A stretch of 5,844 nucleotides of DNA from NCBI GenBank assembly GCA_910587865.1, contig CAJUNX010000022.1, positions 11,242-17,085 on the forward strand. The letters run 5' to 3'. This DNA is from an uncultured Roseburia sp. Lineage in GTDB: Bacteria > Bacillota > Clostridia > Lachnospirales > Lachnospiraceae. Both the position numbers and the translations under genes were made by a program. A model generated the notes under the pieces. It saw nothing but the letters and a program-made list of their open reading frames with translations. It was not told the origin of the DNA and did not search any database. Below are positions 5,681-5,844 of this stretch, one piece after another (within the stretch, counting starts at the first letter, position 1; every line of letters begins with the position of its first letter).

Positions 5681-5711
5681 TTTATAAGGTATGAAGAGAC
5701 TCTACAGTCAA
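5681..5711 (-). promoter_or_regulatory. MerR-type promoter with 19-bp spacer
   Basis: On the minus strand TTGACT (5711-5706) is followed by exactly 19 bp and then TATAAA (5686-5681). A 19-bp spacer is the known hallmark of promoters activated by MerR-family proteins, which untwist the over-long spacer. The dyad AGAGTCTCT (5703-5695) lies inside it, about 3 bp off centre. It is upstream of the MerR-type gene itself, so autoregulation of the two-gene operon is the natural reading. The expected start is near 5674. Confidence 0.75.
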
Positions 5712-5729
5712 GTGTTTTTCTAAAAAACT

Positions 5730-5772
5730 AAAAAAAAGGCCAAAACCGGTCGCATCCGACTGATTCTGGCCT
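5730..5772 (-). terminator. Intrinsic terminator of the upstream minus-strand gene
   Basis: AGGCCA (5737-5742) pairs with TGGCCT (5767-5772). Pairing continues inward with two mismatches to GTCG/CGAC (5749-5752, 5757-5760) around a 4-nt loop. On the minus strand the stem is followed by seven T (5736-5730), then AG and six more T. The plus side also has a T-rich run (5778-5787), so it may work in both directions. It insulates the MerR-type promoter, whose -35 starts 19 bp further on. Confidence 0.85.
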
Positions 5773-5796
5773 GCTGCTTTTTCTTTTATGATCCGC

Positions 5797-5844
5797 TCAG
5801 ATGCTCCGCTTGTGCTGGTGCGTAAACAGATGCTCCTGACCATA
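5797..5844 (-). CDS. Possible 3' end of an unidentified gene (partial)
   Basis: A minus-strand reading frame enters from the right edge and ends YGQEHLFTHQHKRSI-stop at 5799-5797, 24 bp before the strong terminator stem. Its third codon positions are mostly G or C, as in the neighbouring genes. A second open frame ending at 5786 is possible but has A/T-rich third positions. Fifteen residues are too few to name a family; the terminator is the main evidence that a gene ends here. Confidence 0.45.
   Translation of the reverse strand, partial: YGQEHLFTHQHKRSI

Overview
This 5.8 kb bacterial window is GC-rich, with G/C strongly favoured at third codon positions. It has compact, well-spaced Shine-Dalgarno sites (GGAGG and AGGAG types). 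The proteins most resemble those of Bacillota of the Clostridia, probably a high-GC Lachnospiraceae-like anaerobe. That assignment is an inference from protein style and gene content; no rRNA or other marker is present.

Layout, left to right. (1) Positions 1-177 hold two near-identical 80-bp direct repeats with a 97-bp period. Each carries a GC-rich hairpin, and the second copy includes the last codons and stop of aroA. (2) aroA (EPSP synthase, minus strand, 158-1537) and aroC (chorismate synthase, plus strand, 1732-2859) are divergent. They catalyse the last two steps to chorismate. The region between them has face-to-face sigma70-type promoters overlapping at a perfect 11-bp palindrome, followed by a structured aroC leader. 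(3) aroC converges on a minus-strand gene and overlaps it by 30 bp. Both stop codons lie in the arms of a single 8-bp inverted repeat. (4) That gene (2830-4731) encodes a 633-residue membrane-anchored MutS-like ATPase. It has intact Walker motifs and three predicted membrane segments, lacks an evident mismatch-recognition domain, and contains a 69-bp in-frame tandem repeat. (5) Sixteen bases upstream is a MerR-family regulator (4748-5587), whose N-terminal DNA-binding domain is followed by four predicted membrane segments with a DUF1648-like loop. Its promoter has the 19-bp spacer typical of MerR-controlled promoters. (6) At the right edge is a strong intrinsic terminator for minus-strand transcription, with the probable 3' tail of an unidentified upstream gene.

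The divergent aro pair is ordinary metabolism with an attractive shared control region. The least explained part is the two-gene unit of membrane MerR regulator plus membrane MutS-like ATPase. It looks like an autoregulated operon acting at the cell membrane, and its role cannot be read from the sequence. A recurring oddity is repeat DNA: three separate short-repeat events (97-bp, 42-bp and 69-bp periods) affect two of the four main genes.
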